A DNA stretch of 45,404 bases from positions 1 to 45,404 of the forward strand of contig JAWOJF010000097.1 of assembly GCA_046481785.1 (NCBI GenBank), read 5' to 3'. A model generated the notes under the pieces. The model searched no databases. It was not told the origin of the DNA and saw only the letters and a program-made list of their open reading frames with translations. Position numbers and translations under genes: made by a program. Numbering within the stretch: the first letter of the stretch is position 1; every line of letters starts with the position of its first letter. Origin of the DNA: JAWOJF01 sp046481785 (GTDB lineage: Bacteria; Bacteroidota; Ignavibacteria; Ignavibacteriales; Ignavibacteriaceae). Positions 23,455-32,213 of the stretch are shown here, piece after piece.

Positions 23455-25986
23455 TCAGACGTTATTAGCTACCTTTTTTTGTTTAACAGGTTTATCATGA
23501 TGATGAGTATGGCCATTTCCATTTGAGCCTGTATTTGCATAGTAGTTATCGCTATACTTGTAGCCATAACCATAGCCGTAGCGGTGTTTAAATGTAGACT
23601 TTTCAATCTCGGCTGCATTTATAACAGTACCATGAACCGTAATTTTTGCCTGTTCAAGTTCCTGGAGGCCCCAGGCAATACTATCTTTATAAGAGTGATC
23701 AGGCCTTAATATCAATACGGCATCTTTAATTGTTTTCCCAAGTACCAGCGCATCAACAACTCTTGTAATAGGAGGAGTATCAAAAAGAATGTAATCATAC
23801 GAAGAGGTATTAATAGTATTAAGAAGGTTTTTCATTCTTTCTGTTGCAAGCAGATCACTGGAGTTTTCGCTTATTCCGCCGGCCGGAAGGATATCGAGTG
23901 TGCGCACCACTTTATTATATATATACGGTGCATCAACATTCTTTTTAAGATAAGTAATTAAACCCGGAGCATCTTTAGGGATATCGAAGGCTTTTGATAA
24001 TGCCCCTTTTTTCAGATCGCAATCAACTACCAGTACTTTTTTCTTTGCCTGTGCAATTGATATTGCCAGGTTTGCAACAACCGATGTTTTTCCTGTATTT
24101 TCTTCACAACTGGTAAACATTAATACTTTCTTATCAAATTCAAATGCTGAAGAAAGTTTTGTTCTTAATACTCTGTATGTTTCTTTAAAACCGTCCTGGT
24201 CATCCATTAAGGTTACAAAACGGTCTTCATATTCAAAAGCATTATCAACTTTCTTCTGCAGGTCTTTATCATAATTAGGAATAAGGGCAAAAATGGGTAA
24301 ACGGAAGTCATTCTCAATATCATCAAGGCTAACCAGTTTCCTGTTTTTAACTTCCACAAAGAAGATCAGAATAAAACCAAAAACTACTCCAAACAATATT
24401 CCGGCACCAAGATTAAACAATTTTCTCGGTGATACCGGGTCTAATGCTGCATGTGCAGTATCTACAACTACTATATCCTGAAGCTTTGATAATTCTGCAA
24501 TACGCATCTCTTCTCTTTTGTCAAGCAGCAATGTATACATTTTTGCAAAAACATTTTTTTCTCTGGTTAGGGAAGCAAGCTGAGTTTCCTGTGAAGGAAG
24601 TGTTCGCATTTTATTTTCATACCTGTTAAGCAGGCTGGATATCTGGTTACTTTTTTTCTCAAGAGAATTGGAGATTATTTCATAGGATGTAAGAGTATTC
24701 TCATTGTATTTGGAAAGCTTCTTCTTGGCAGTAGCAATTTGTTCATCTATCTTTTGAACCTCGGGGTGGTTCTCTGTTCTTTTTTGCATCAGTTCAAGCC
24801 TTCTTAGTTCAAGTTCAGAAAGCTGTTTCATCATTGTAGAAAAAGGTGAATTTCCGGGATCATTGCTCCCTTGTGAACCAAGGTACGATTGATCGAAATA
24901 TTCATCCGTTTTCATCTCTGCCTGCATGCCCGAAAGTTTATTTTTATATTCGGTAAGCTGAAGGTCATTGGTAAGCTTTTCTGCTTCCAGGCTGCTGATA
25001 AACCTGACAATATCTTCCGAGCTTTCCTGAAGGTCAACTATATTATGTGAAGCCTTATACTGGCTTAAATTATTTTCAGCTTCTTCAAGCTTTTGTTTAA
25101 CCTCTTCCAGATTTCCGTCAACAAAATCGTATGAATATCTTATTGTCTGTTTTTGCTGATCAATCCTTGTTTGCCGGAATTTTTCAGTAATAGTGTTGGC
25201 AATAAGTTTTGCTGAGTAGGGACTGCCGGATTTGACAGAAATACTAAAAACATCGGTTTTTAGTCTTTGTCCAACTGTAACATCACTTTTAAGTTTGTTC
25301 ATTACATCATAAAAACTGGCAATTGTAAAATACACCCGGCTCCCGGGAGCAACATCAGACCAGTACAGGGTCATATTTAAGTTACCTGTTTTAAACTGTG
25401 CAGCCGAAGCATCGGTAGCGGCAGATATCATCTTATCATTATCGGCATTGTATAATTCAAATCTGTTGTCTATAGATTTTGTAATATACAACCTGTAAGA
25501 GTTATCCGAAGGGATTAACTGGCTTTCAAGAAATCTGGGAAGCTTAGGATTTCCGGTGTTGCCTTCAAAGTTTTCCAGGTTATAGTCTACCAGTCTTTTA
25601 TTTATTTCTATTGTATTTCCATCCCGCTCTACCACCTTTTCTACAACCAGATAGAGATCAAGCTCTTCAATAACCTTGCTCAGAACTTCCCAGGTTTTAA
25701 CAAGCTCTATTTCAGTTTCTGTTTCGTCCTGGGTTTTAAGGTTAATAATTTCACTTAATCCATCCTCAGGTTTTGCTTTTTCGGTTTTTTCCTTCTTCAA
25801 AACCGCTGTTGATTCATAAATGGGCGGTGTGATAGTATTGTATAAGACAACCAGAAGTAATGTTACCAGAATACTTCCAAAAAGAATATATTTTCTCCGG
25901 TTCAGAATATTTACTATCCGTCCGAAATTTAATTCTTCCCTGTCCCTTACTTTATATCTATGTTTTCCATTTTCATTATTTGCCAT
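23455..25986 (-). CDS. Wzc-type polysaccharide co-polymerase / tyrosine autokinase
   Basis: An inner-membrane protein of about 843 residues that controls chain length and export. From the N-terminus: Wzz domain with first membrane helix (about 33-50), a long periplasmic coiled-coil region, the DPVSPRKL proline motif before the second helix (about 524-545), then a cytoplasmic BY-kinase domain. That domain has Walker A at 626-634 (CEENTGKTS, replacing the usual PGEGKST), Walker A' VLVVDCD at 651-657 and Walker B ILFDTPP at 733-739. The tail has alternating tyrosines (YGYGYGYKY, about 803-811), the autophosphorylation cluster, then a G/N/H-rich end. The ATG at 25986 is chosen over one 21 bases earlier because AAGGA lies seven bases before it. 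It follows the Wza-type gene, its export partner. Confidence 0.93.
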   Translation of the reverse strand: MANNENGKHRYKVRDREELNFGRIVNILNRRKYILFGSILVTLLLVVLYNTITPPIYESTAVLKKEKTEKAKPEDGLSEIINLKTQDETETEIELVKTWEVLSKVIEELDLYLVVEKVVERDGNTIEINKRLVDYNLENFEGNTGNPKLPRFLESQLIPSDNSYRLYITKSIDNRFELYNADNDKMISAATDASAAQFKTGNLNMTLYWSDVAPGSRVYFTIASFYDVMNKLKSDVTVGQRLKTDVFSISVKSGSPYSAKLIANTITEKFRQTRIDQQKQTIRYSYDFVDGNLEEVKQKLEEAENNLSQYKASHNIVDLQESSEDIVRFISSLEAEKLTNDLQLTEYKNKLSGMQAEMKTDEYFDQSYLGSQGSNDPGNSPFSTMMKQLSELELRRLELMQKRTENHPEVQKIDEQIATAKKKLSKYNENTLTSYEIISNSLEKKSNQISSLLNRYENKMRTLPSQETQLASLTREKNVFAKMYTLLLDKREEMRIAELSKLQDIVVVDTAHAALDPVSPRKLFNLGAGILFGVVFGFILIFFVEVKNRKLVSLDDIENDFRLPIFALIPNYDKDLQKKVDNAFEYEDRFVTLMDDQDGFKETYRVLRTKLSSAFEFDKKVLMFTSCEENTGKTSVVANLAISIAQAKKKVLVVDCDLKKGALSKAFDIPKDAPGLITYLKKNVDAPYIYNKVVRTLDILPAGGISENSSDLLATERMKNLLNTINTSSYDYILFDTPPITRVVDALVLGKTIKDAVLILRPDHSYKDSIAWGLQELEQAKITVHGTVINAAEIEKSTFKHRYGYGYGYKYSDNYYANTGSNGNGHTHHHDKPVKQKKVANNV

Positions 25987-26049
25987 ACATGAGTCCTTTT
26001 TTTTCAAACTTTCATTATTGCCTTAGGCACAAACACTATAAATTAAATA

Positions 26050-26658
26050 TTATCTTACAAATAGACTTACAATAGTTACAAGGACAGCCAATCCGGAGAT
26101 AATTACAGCGGTATTTCTTGCCCCCACCCACCATTGGCGCGGTACAAATATCCTGTCACCCGACTGTAAGCCAAAATCCTTTGCAGTTTCACCCCTCTTA
26201 ATAATTTCTTCTGCATCAACCTGTATTTCCTCATTATCCCGTATTATATAAAGATCATCAAGGTCTGCATCTGCTGTTTCACCGCCGGCTAGTGCAATAA
26301 TACCTGTTAATTTTTCAACATCAGTTACATAATAAAAGCCCGGTTGTTTTACTTCGCCAAGTATATTAATTCTGAATAAAGGCTGAACTGTTATCTCCGG
26401 ATCACGGTAAAGCTCAGCATATCTTGTCTGTATTTCATCCTTAAGCTGTATAAAATCTTTATTGTTTGTTGAGATAAGACCTAGAAAAGGCAGTTGAAGG
26501 TTTTTATCCTGTTGAATGAAATAGTCTCCCGTAATATTTTCAGTAATATTATAAAATATTACTCTAATACCGTCTCCGGGATTTAGTACCTGAGCAGGTG
26601 CGGAACAAAACATTGTACCGCTGAATAGAACTGCAATTATAAAAATATATCTTTTCAT
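26050..26658 (-). CDS. Wza-type polysaccharide export protein (SLBB domain)
   Basis: A 202-residue exported protein. The signal peptide KRYIFIIAVLFSGTMFCSAPA is followed by a Poly_export domain (LNPGDGIRVIFYN...GDYFIQQDKNLQLPFLGLI) and one SLBB domain beginning INILGEVKQPGFYYV. A hydrophobic C-terminal helix (AVIISGLAVLVTIVSLFV) fits the outer-membrane-spanning helix of Wza or a membrane anchor. The cysteine in the signal peptide is not in a good lipobox, so it is probably not a lipoprotein. The ATG at 26658 has AGGAAAGTA directly before it and is preferred to the ATG 12 bases upstream. It lies just before the Wzc-type kinase, the normal order in Wzx/Wzy loci. Confidence 0.9.
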   Translation of the reverse strand: MKRYIFIIAVLFSGTMFCSAPAQVLNPGDGIRVIFYNITENITGDYFIQQDKNLQLPFLGLISTNNKDFIQLKDEIQTRYAELYRDPEITVQPLFRINILGEVKQPGFYYVTDVEKLTGIIALAGGETADADLDDLYIIRDNEEIQVDAEEIIKRGETAKDFGLQSGDRIFVPRQWWVGARNTAVIISGLAVLVTIVSLFVR

Positions 26659-26716
26659 TACTTTCCTCATTGTTAAAATGTTGCCGGATTTAAAGGGGAT
26701 ATCCGATCAAGTCATT

Positions 26717-27202
26717 TTATACGGCTATATTCATCCGGGATTGTTTAATAATTTTTGCGGGCACTCCGGCAACAACGCAATTTGCAGGGACATCTTTTGT
26801 GACAACTGCGCCTGCACCAACAATTGCATTCTCACCAATTGTTACACCGCACAATATTGTTGCTGATGATCCGACCGAAGCTCCTTTTTTTACATAGGTT
26901 TCTACAACAGACCAATCTGCTTCCGATTGCAAGGCACCATCACCGTTTGTAGAACGGGGATATTTATCGTTAATAAAAGTTACATTGTGTCCTACAAAAA
27001 CGTTATCCTCAATATGTACACCTTCACAAATAAAAGTGTGGGATGATATCTTGCAATTTTTACCAACTGTTACATTTTTTTGAATTTCTACAAAAGCGCC
27101 GACCTTGGAATTATCGTCAATAGAACAACCATAAAGATTAACAAAGTCAAAAATCTTTACGTCCTTCCCAAGTTTTACATTATTGATGTTCTTTTTTTCC
27201 AT
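26717..27202 (-). CDS. Hexapeptide-repeat acyltransferase (WbpD/WlbB-like)
   Basis: A 161-residue left-handed beta-helix acyltransferase. Imperfect hexapeptides are visible (VGKNCKISSHTFICEGVHIEDNVFVGHNV), together with NDKYPRSTN, the loop seen in UDP-amino-sugar N-acetyltransferases, and the final coil VGAGAVVTKDVPANCVVAGVPAK that binds the CoA. In the WbpB-E-D pathway this enzyme acetylates the 3-amino group made by the aminotransferase. It begins two bases after the Gfo/Idh gene ends, so dehydrogenase and acyltransferase are tightly coupled. It lacks the HELAYIDEP opening seen in the relic at 20416-20493, so the two are not the same gene split apart. Confidence 0.87.
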   Translation of the reverse strand: MEKKNINNVKLGKDVKIFDFVNLYGCSIDDNSKVGAFVEIQKNVTVGKNCKISSHTFICEGVHIEDNVFVGHNVTFINDKYPRSTNGDGALQSEADWSVVETYVKKGASVGSSATILCGVTIGENAIVGAGAVVTKDVPANCVVAGVPAKIIKQSRMNIAV

Positions 27203-27204
27203 AA

Positions 27205-28281
27205 TTAAAATCCTACAGCTTTCTCAAGATGTGCATTTGAACTTATAGCATTATTTGACTGAGGTACTTTATTATCAGCGTAAATATCAACTATTTGTCC
27301 GCGGTTTTTAAGAGACTGATCTGCAGCTTCCAGAATCCTTACAACCTGTAATCCTTCTTTAGCACTTGTAAGCGGCTGCCTGTCTTCAATAATAGAATTG
27401 ACAAATTCCTTTACACCTTCGGCAAGAGCCTCGGTTTGTTTAACTTTAGGTGAATACATATCTCCTATCCTGTATTGAACCAGGGCGCTATGTATTTTTT
27501 CGGGCGTCAGCATTTCAATTCTGCAATCATAAACCTTTATTTTTTCAAAATTCTCCATATCATCAAACACTAGCATTTTTTTAGTACCCCCTACAATCAT
27601 TCTTCTTATCTTCACAGGGGATGTCCAGTTAACATGAAAGTGAGCAAAGCAACTGTTATTTTTAAAGTGCATAGACAGGTGAGCAATATTTTCCTGTTTA
27701 TAATAGTTAGCCACACCATTAGCAGTAACACCTACAATATCTTTGCTTGAAAGAATATGATCCATAATAGAAAGATCATGAGGAACCAGGTCCCAGATAA
27801 CATTAACGTCATGCTGGAATAACCCAAGATTTATCCTTACTGAATCAAAATAAATAATATCTCCCAGTTCCCCCTGATCAACCAATTCTTTAATTTTTTG
27901 AACTGCTCCGGTATAAATAAATGTATGGTCTACAAAAATTTTCAAATTCTTCTTATCTGCCAGTTCAATTAATTCCTGAGCCTGGGTTGAAGTAGCTGTA
28001 AATGGTTTTTCAACCCAAATATGTTTGCCCGCCTCAAGAGCCTTTTTTGCAAGATGGTAATGAGTAAATACCGGTGTTGCAATTGCAACAGCATCAATAT
28101 CCATCTTAAGCAGGCTTGTATAATCATTACATAGTTCAATTTCCGGGAACCTGGATTTTATAAAATTCAATCTTTCAAGTTCCCTATCGCACCCAATAAC
28201 TTTGTTTATGTTGCTGTTTGCCAGGAAGTTCCTTACTAAATTAGGCCCCCAGTATCCAAGTCCAACTATTCCTATATTCAT
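27205..28281 (-). CDS. Gfo/Idh/MocA family oxidoreductase
   Basis: A 358-residue NAD(P)-dependent dehydrogenase. The Rossmann fingerprint is GIVGLGYWGPNLVRNF at 4-19, the EKP motif with catalytic lysine is at 91-93, and VNVIWDLVPHDLSIMDHIL provides the active-site histidine region. This subtype usually lies next to a hexapeptide acyltransferase and a DegT aminotransferase in surface-glycan loci, as here, and is thought to make the 3-keto nucleotide sugar. It is therefore functionally redundant on paper with the WlbA-like protein at 20480-21481, or acts on a different sugar. The C-terminal 25 residues are poorly conserved. Confidence 0.88.
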   Translation of the reverse strand: MNIGIVGLGYWGPNLVRNFLANSNINKVIGCDRELERLNFIKSRFPEIELCNDYTSLLKMDIDAVAIATPVFTHYHLAKKALEAGKHIWVEKPFTATSTQAQELIELADKKNLKIFVDHTFIYTGAVQKIKELVDQGELGDIIYFDSVRINLGLFQHDVNVIWDLVPHDLSIMDHILSSKDIVGVTANGVANYYKQENIAHLSMHFKNNSCFAHFHVNWTSPVKIRRMIVGGTKKMLVFDDMENFEKIKVYDCRIEMLTPEKIHSALVQYRIGDMYSPKVKQTEALAEGVKEFVNSIIEDRQPLTSAKEGLQVVRILEAADQSLKNRGQIVDIYADNKVPQSNNAISSNAHLEKAVGF

Positions 28282-28372
28282 CTTTAACTCCTTTTATTTT
28301 TCACGAATGTTCATTTACCTGATTACTTTGGGACAAATCAGGATTTTCCATTAATTATTATTCCCGTTAATT

Positions 28373-29788
28373 TTATTTACCGCCGCGGGAAAAAAACATA
28401 ACCGGTAAAGTTTTTAAGATCATCTTCAAATCCAGCAAAAAAGAAATGTTATGCAGATAATAAATATCAAGAACCGCCATTTCACTAAATGTAACTTCAC
28501 TACGGCCTGTTACCTGCCAAACACCTGTACAGCCCGGAATTCCGTTGACCCTTCTCTTCTGCCAGTTTTCATATAGTTCATATACATAGGGTACATCAGG
28601 GCGCGGACCCACAAGGCTCATATCTCCTTTAAGTACATTAAAAAGCTGAGGCAGTTCATCTATTGATGTTCTGCGGATTATTCTGCCTACCCGGGTTACA
28701 CGTGATAAATTAACTATTTTTGTATCATCAGCATCAACTTTATCTTTCTTAACAAAATCTTTCATTATCCTTGCACGTTCTTCATCTTCTCCCTGAACCT
28801 GGTACATTGATCTGAATTTATAGAACTTAAACAGTTTACCATCTTTACCTACCCTTAATTGTTTAAATAGCACTGGTCCCGGGGAACTTAACTTTATAAG
28901 GATAGCAATTATTATAAAGAGCGGTAATAAAAGTACTATACCAACTATTGCACCAATAACATCAACAATTCTCTTCAAGCCTGACTTTATATAAAATGTA
29001 TTTTCCCGTGAAAGGTTTACAAGCGAAATATCTCCATATTTTTCACATTTTATTTTCCTGTTTATTACGTCGAACAATGGAGATGAAACTTTTAAAGCAG
29101 TATTGGCCTTTCTGCATAAATCTACAGTATCAAACAGTTCTGCATAATTTTTACCATTATAGGCAATTATAATCTCGTTAATTTTATTTTCTTTTGTTAT
29201 CCTGTCAATCTCATTTAGTGAACCAGGATATTTTCCGTTTATCTTTCCCGAAGCAGACTTTTCAACAAATCCTGCAATAATAAAAGGGCTGTTATCCTCA
29301 GATAACACATCGGCTATCCGTTCACCGGCAGTACCATTACCTACAATAAGAACATTTTTACCAAACTTTCCTTTGCTTAAATAAAAAGGTGTAATTATCT
29401 GAACCCTGTATAGATATAAAAGCAGGAATGCTGTAACTGAAAAGGTGGCAATCAATATACTGGCCTGTAGTATGTGTGTATATGCCAGAATAAACGAAAC
29501 TATTGCCAGGCCTATTGACATATATAAAACAGTTTTAATTACTGCATTAACATGTGCTGACTTTATTGATATAATGTTGGGCTGGTAAAGCTGGCTGTTC
29601 TCAAAAATTAACAGGTAAACTACTCCTACAATTAAAAAAGAAAAAAAGATATTATCTGAAAAAATACCTGCCTCCTGAAACCCGATTGAAGGATTATAGC
29701 CGACAAAATAAATTGAAAACACAACTGCCAAATCCAGAACAATAAAATCGGAAAGTGCCAGGTAATATTTATACTTTGTTTTATTCAT
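28373..29788 (-). CDS. Polyprenyl-phosphate sugar-1-phosphate transferase (WbaP/WcaJ-like)
   Basis: A 471-residue membrane protein that starts repeat-unit synthesis by moving a sugar-1-phosphate from a nucleotide sugar to undecaprenyl phosphate. The first 130 residues have four to five hydrophobic helices. A CoA-binding-like Rossmann domain follows (VLIVGNGTAGERIADVL, about 146-162), then the catalytic bacterial sugar transferase domain from about 272. The domain shows KRIVDVIGAIVGIVLLLPL (re-entrant helix), SSPGPVLFKQLRVGKDGK, FYKFRSM, RRTSIDELPQLFNVLKGDMSLVGPRP and GCTGVWQVTGRSE. The sugar is not fixed by sequence. It lies second in the transcript after the aminotransferase. Confidence 0.93.
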   Translation of the reverse strand: MNKTKYKYYLALSDFIVLDLAVVFSIYFVGYNPSIGFQEAGIFSDNIFFSFLIVGVVYLLIFENSQLYQPNIISIKSAHVNAVIKTVLYMSIGLAIVSFILAYTHILQASILIATFSVTAFLLLYLYRVQIITPFYLSKGKFGKNVLIVGNGTAGERIADVLSEDNSPFIIAGFVEKSASGKINGKYPGSLNEIDRITKENKINEIIIAYNGKNYAELFDTVDLCRKANTALKVSSPLFDVINRKIKCEKYGDISLVNLSRENTFYIKSGLKRIVDVIGAIVGIVLLLPLFIIIAILIKLSSPGPVLFKQLRVGKDGKLFKFYKFRSMYQVQGEDEERARIMKDFVKKDKVDADDTKIVNLSRVTRVGRIIRRTSIDELPQLFNVLKGDMSLVGPRPDVPYVYELYENWQKRRVNGIPGCTGVWQVTGRSEVTFSEMAVLDIYYLHNISFLLDLKMILKTLPVMFFSRGGK

Positions 29789-29847
29789 ATTTGTTGAATA
29801 GTGTTTTCTCTGCGTTAGCAGGTATAACAGGAATTATTACAGTGAGA

Positions 29848-30984
29848 TTATTGAAAAGCTTCGACCGGAAGTAATTCTTTAACAAATTTCTTTATATGGT
29901 TACAGATATATTCTATTTGCTCCTCAATAAGTTCAGGATACATAGGCAGCGATAGACCATTTTCTGCAAGTTTTTCAGTAACCGGGAAATCACCTTGCCT
30001 GTAACCTAAATGCTGAAAACATTTTTGCATATGAAGGGGAATTGGGTAATGCAGGCCGGTTGCTATACCATTATTATTCAGATATTTTGCCAACTGATCT
30101 CTTTTTCCATTATTTATCTGTATTACAAATAAATGATACACGTGTTTTGCATAGGTCATTTCTGCAGGAAGTTTTATTCCTTCCGTATCAGAAAGATATT
30201 TGTTGTACAGAGCGGCTGCATTTCTCCGTCCCTCATTCCACTCATTAAGGTAGTTTAATTTTACACCAAGAACTGCTCCCTGAATTCCATCCATTCTGTA
30301 ATTATGCCCGTAAACTTCGTGATTATATTTTTGTACCGCACCATGATCGCGCAGCATTCTAATTTTCTCTGCAATTTCATCATTATTGGTCATTACTGCA
30401 CCTGCTTCACCATAAGCGCCAAGATTTTTACCCGGATAAAAGCTGAATGAAGATGCAACACCAAATCCGCCAATTTTATCCCCCTTATATTCAGCTAAAT
30501 GCGCTTGTGCGCAATCTTCAACCAGATGGAGATTATGTTTTCTTGCAATTTCTGTTAAGGGGTCCATATCTGCGGGTTGGCCATAAAGATGTACTGCCAC
30601 AATAGCTTTTGTTCTGGGTGTTATTGCTTCTTCTGCTTTTACAGGATCGATATTATAACTGTCTTCTTCGCAGTCAACAAATACCGGAGTAGCACCGCAA
30701 AGCGTAGCACCCCATGCAGTAGCAATAAATGTATTTGCAGGAACAATTACTTCATCCCCGGGCTTTAGTCCAAGTGCCCACAAGACAAGATGGTTACCAT
30801 CTGTTCCGGAACTAACGCCTATACAATTTTTTACATTATGAGCTTTGGCAAAATTTGTTTCAAAATTACTAACTGATCTCCCCAGAACATATGCTGTATT
30901 GTCAAGTACATTCTGTATTGCGGGGCTTACTTCTTCTTTAATTTTACTGTATTGCGTTTTAAGATCCAGAAATGGTATTTGCAT
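29848..30984 (-). CDS. DegT/DnrJ/EryC1/StrS sugar aminotransferase (WbpE-like)
   Basis: A 378-residue PLP-dependent aminotransferase. Visible catalytic features are SSGTDG at 58-63 for phosphate binding, D157 and Q160 in VEDCAQ for the pyridine ring, and the Schiff-base lysine K186 in SFYPGKNLGAYGE. The C-terminal GIATGLHYPIPLHMQ segment is typical of enzymes acting on 3-keto or 4-keto nucleotide sugars, such as WbpE and FdtB. It is the first gene of the glycan locus, with AAGGAAG upstream of the ATG. Together with a Gfo/Idh enzyme and a hexapeptide acyltransferase in the same run it supports synthesis of a 3-acetamido sugar. Confidence 0.9.
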   Translation of the reverse strand: MQIPFLDLKTQYSKIKEEVSPAIQNVLDNTAYVLGRSVSNFETNFAKAHNVKNCIGVSSGTDGNHLVLWALGLKPGDEVIVPANTFIATAWGATLCGATPVFVDCEEDSYNIDPVKAEEAITPRTKAIVAVHLYGQPADMDPLTEIARKHNLHLVEDCAQAHLAEYKGDKIGGFGVASSFSFYPGKNLGAYGEAGAVMTNNDEIAEKIRMLRDHGAVQKYNHEVYGHNYRMDGIQGAVLGVKLNYLNEWNEGRRNAAALYNKYLSDTEGIKLPAEMTYAKHVYHLFVIQINNGKRDQLAKYLNNNGIATGLHYPIPLHMQKCFQHLGYRQGDFPVTEKLAENGLSLPMYPELIEEQIEYICNHIKKFVKELLPVEAFQ

Positions 30985-31144
30985 AATTATTATCTTCCTT
31001 TAATTGTTTGTATTTAAGTACTTAACCGGTTTGCACACTGCTTCGCCACGTGAGTCACAACCAGACTCACTATCAAAAAAAAAATAATTTTACAGTATTT
31101 ACCGGAAATCAGATCAACTATTCAAATTGCCAAAAGACCAGGAA
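30985..31144 (-). promoter_or_regulatory. Leader of the glycan locus with a small inverted repeat
   Basis: The region between the CheW pair and the first glycan gene holds GTGAGTC-ACAACCA-GACTCAC (31050-31070), a seven-base perfect inverted repeat about 70 bases before the aminotransferase start. A run of ten or so T precedes it on the minus strand. It could be an operator, a leader hairpin or part of a terminator for the CheW pair; the T-run lies on the wrong side for a classical terminator of that pair. A promoter is expected here but none was identified with confidence. Confidence 0.4.
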
Positions 31145-31390
31145 TTAAAATTCAGAATGTTTTTTGGCTGTATAATATTCAATAATCAAATGAATCTCTT
31201 CAAGCAGCTTTTTATTCAGCTCTTCTATACTATCAAGACTAGCACTTACTTCAGATGGTAAATTAGTTTTGTCTATCATTGAAAGATATCCAAGCACTTC
31301 AAATATTCTTGAATGAAGCCTGTGAGAAACGGCCTCTTCAAACTCCAGATTTTTTACGAGGTTTAAAATTTGTTCCTTTTTTATTTTCAT
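31145..31390 (-). CDS. Small helical protein coupled to CheW-domain gene
   Basis: An 81-residue protein without recognised homology. It is rich in charged and leucine residues, has no signal peptide or membrane helix, and is predicted by eye to be mostly alpha-helical (LNLVKNLEFEEAV; IEELNKKLLEEIHLIIEYY). Its ATG overlaps the stop of the CheW-domain gene (ATGA), so it is almost certainly translated with it. It may be a small partner of a chemosensory complex. This is a context inference only. Confidence 0.65.
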   Translation of the reverse strand: MKIKKEQILNLVKNLEFEEAVSHRLHSRIFEVLGYLSMIDKTNLPSEVSASLDSIEELNKKLLEEIHLIIEYYTAKKHSEF

Positions 31391-31866
31391 CTCATATATC
31401 CTGGATGCTCTCTAAAATTATTTTGCGTTTCAACTATTTGTTCAAAATCCGGCAGATATAGTGTTCTTCCCTCATAGTTAATTATACCGGCAAGGTATTC
31501 TTTTTCCTTAGTTGATGAGAAGGTAAGTTTATCTTTAAATTCTCTGCTCATGGTAAATATTTCTTTTACCTTATCAACATAAAAACCGAATAAAATATCA
31601 TCCGGTTCAACAATAAGTATCCTCTGATCATCACCTTTTAATTTTGCCTCTATGCCATAGAATTTATTAAATGGTATAAGAGGAATACTTATATTATTTA
31701 TGTGAATACGCTTTTCAATATCTGATTGTAAGTTATCTTTTAGATTAAGCTCCAACGGATTTATAATTGCGGATATATGTCTGATATCTGCACAAAATTC
31801 CTGTTCAGAAACTTCAAAAATTACCAAACCCGTCATTGTGTCAATTAAAGCTGACTGATCAGTCAT
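31387..31866 (-). CDS. CheW-like domain protein
   Basis: A 159-residue protein consisting of one CheW-like domain: LVIFEVSEQEFCADIRHISAIINPLEL, then IPLIPFNKFYGIE, RILIVEPDDILFGFYVDKVKEIFTM and AGIINYEGRTLYLPDFEQIV follow the order of the two SH3-like barrels. CheW proteins couple chemoreceptors to the CheA kinase. No receptor, CheA or CheY gene is nearby, so this is an orphan copy, possibly of a chemosensory-like system that controls surface behaviour or polysaccharide. It heads a two-gene operon divergent from the efflux operon. Confidence 0.85.
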   Translation of the reverse strand: MTDQSALIDTMTGLVIFEVSEQEFCADIRHISAIINPLELNLKDNLQSDIEKRIHINNISIPLIPFNKFYGIEAKLKGDDQRILIVEPDDILFGFYVDKVKEIFTMSREFKDKLTFSSTKEKEYLAGIINYEGRTLYLPDFEQIVETQNNFREHPGYMR

Positions 31867-32213
31867 AATATCCGTATTAGTTTTTTGTTTATAGGCTGGG
31901 ATAAACGCAAGTATGGTGCCAGATAAAAATGTTTGAATTTTAAATGAATTTCCGGGTTTAACAATTTTTATTTAACTTTTGAGTTCAAAAATTGAATTGC
32001 AATCCAAAATTTGTTCTAAGGTTTTGTAAGTGGGCTCCGTTTACCGATTTAATTCTTTATTTCACCGATATTAACTTTAATTTTATTCTAAAAGAAAATA
32101 TTTTTGTCCTTGTAAAATCATCACTAGTAACTTTTTCAATTCAGATATTCATACTTTTAGGTTAATCAAACTGTAATAGTACCAACTCTTCTTACGAAAA
32201 TTTTAAAGGAATT
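31867..32213. promoter_or_regulatory. Divergent intergenic region, CheW pair and efflux operon
   Basis: This 347-bp AT-rich stretch contains no plausible gene. It should contain promoters in both directions. On the plus side AAAGGA lies four to five bases before the ATG of the membrane fusion protein. No clear inverted repeat or known motif was noticed. Confidence 0.35.

Noticed and set aside
31030..31050. Sigma-54-like promoter (TGGCG...TGTGCA, minus strand) before the aminotransferase gene
   Set aside because: The GG-to-GC spacing is 11 bases rather than 10 and both halves match the consensus poorly.
31050..31070. Intrinsic terminator for the CheW pair
   Set aside because: On the minus strand the T-run lies before, not after, the stem, so it was kept as an inverted repeat of unknown role.
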